Below, piece after piece: positions 63,794 to 64,000 of a stretch of 64,000 bases of DNA. The position numbers were made by a program, and so were the translations under genes. This stretch comes from Azoarcus olearius. Lineage in GTDB: Bacteria; Pseudomonadota; Gammaproteobacteria; Burkholderiales; Rhodocyclaceae. The notes below the pieces were generated by a model. That model saw only the letters and a program-made list of their open reading frames with translations, made no database searches and was not told the origin of the DNA. The stretch is taken from contig NZ_CP016210.1 of NCBI RefSeq assembly GCF_001682385.1, positions 124,001 to 188,000 on the forward strand. Direction: 5' to 3'. The number at the start of each line of letters is the position of its first letter. Position 1 is the stretch's first letter.

Positions 63794-64000
63794 ATGCTCA
63801 GATCAGTGCTGCTGCAGTTAGGCGCCGGCCTCGTCGCCACGGCCATTGCGGCCGTTTTTTTCGGCCCTCGCGGGGCGATATCGGCGGCGTACGGGGCTTT
63901 GGCCTGCATTGTGCCGGCGGCGATTTTTGCGCTACGGCTGGGTGCGCTGGCCAGGCGCAGCGGTGCAACCGTAACCGCATTTGTGGTCGGCGAGTTCGTG
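63794..64000 (+). CDS. atpI: ATP synthase subunit I (cut by window end)
   Basis: The first 69 codons. Two hydrophobic helices are seen (about 6-24, LQLGAGLVATAIAAVFFGP; about 30-48, SAAYGALACIVPAAIFALRL), separated by the short GPRGA loop, as in proteobacterial AtpI. AtpI is an assembly helper for the c-ring of F1Fo ATP synthase and normally precedes atpB. Gene order after mnmG-rsmG-parA-parB supports the call. Confidence 0.88.
   Translation, partial: MLRSVLLQLGAGLVATAIAAVFFGPRGAISAAYGALACIVPAAIFALRLGALARRSGATVTAFVVGEFV

Overview
This window is high-GC chromosomal DNA of a betaproteobacterium, most like the Rhodocyclales (the Azoarcus/Thauera/Aromatoleum group). That placement is inferred from gene order: dprA-smg next to def-fmt-htpX, and mnmG-rsmG-parA-parB leading towards atpI, the start of the ATP synthase operon. 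The second order is typical of the origin-proximal part of the chromosome. There are no rRNA or tRNA genes, CRISPR arrays, insertion sequences or phage genes, and coding density is very high: no gene-free stretch reaches 300 bp.

1-18 kb. The window opens in the C-terminal end of a chemoreceptor. A periplasmic HtrA/Deg protease and a TonB-dependent receptor follow on the minus strand. oxyR is on the plus strand, with both redox cysteines. Then come topB, smg, dprA and a LysM protein (minus) facing def, fmt, htpX, a TlpA-type thioredoxin and a Tat-exported transglutaminase-like protein (plus). A tandem-Cache periplasmic protein, tpx, an EamA exporter and a queuosine-precursor transporter complete this part.

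18-35 kb. This part is metabolic: a secreted clan-A-like glycoside hydrolase, dtd, a pirin, a zinc alcohol dehydrogenase, a LysR regulator divergent from a GST/PNPOx-like pair, MaoC, AMP nucleosidase, and a complete five-gene branched-chain-amino-acid-type (HAAT) ABC transporter whose second ATPase has Arg in place of the Walker A Lys. An RlmN-family methylase and several small genes follow.

35-50 kb is dominated by signalling. Two tandem paralogous chemoreceptors lie close to a coupled operon made of a UrtA-like binding protein, a dCache histidine kinase, a receiver and a receiver-PAS-GGDEF diguanylate cyclase. This looks like a ligand-to-c-di-GMP pathway without an ABC transporter. A lipid kinase-like protein, a metallophosphoesterase and a FIST sensor protein follow.

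50-64 kb is the origin-linked block: mnmG, rsmG, parA, parB. A two-gene MntA/HepT toxin-antitoxin module sits between parA and parB with almost no spacing. Convergent to parB is a minus-strand group: an ArsR regulator, a bifunctional Aas-type acyltransferase/acyl-ACP synthetase, an exported amidohydrolase, an LplT-like MFS protein fused to a PlsC acyltransferase, and a large DUF2339 membrane protein. This looks like lysophospholipid salvage. The window ends in atpI behind a good sigma-70-type promoter.

The most unusual items are the toxin-antitoxin module inside the partition operon, the binding-protein/kinase/diguanylate cyclase operon, and the lysophospholipid salvage operon with an embedded amidohydrolase.
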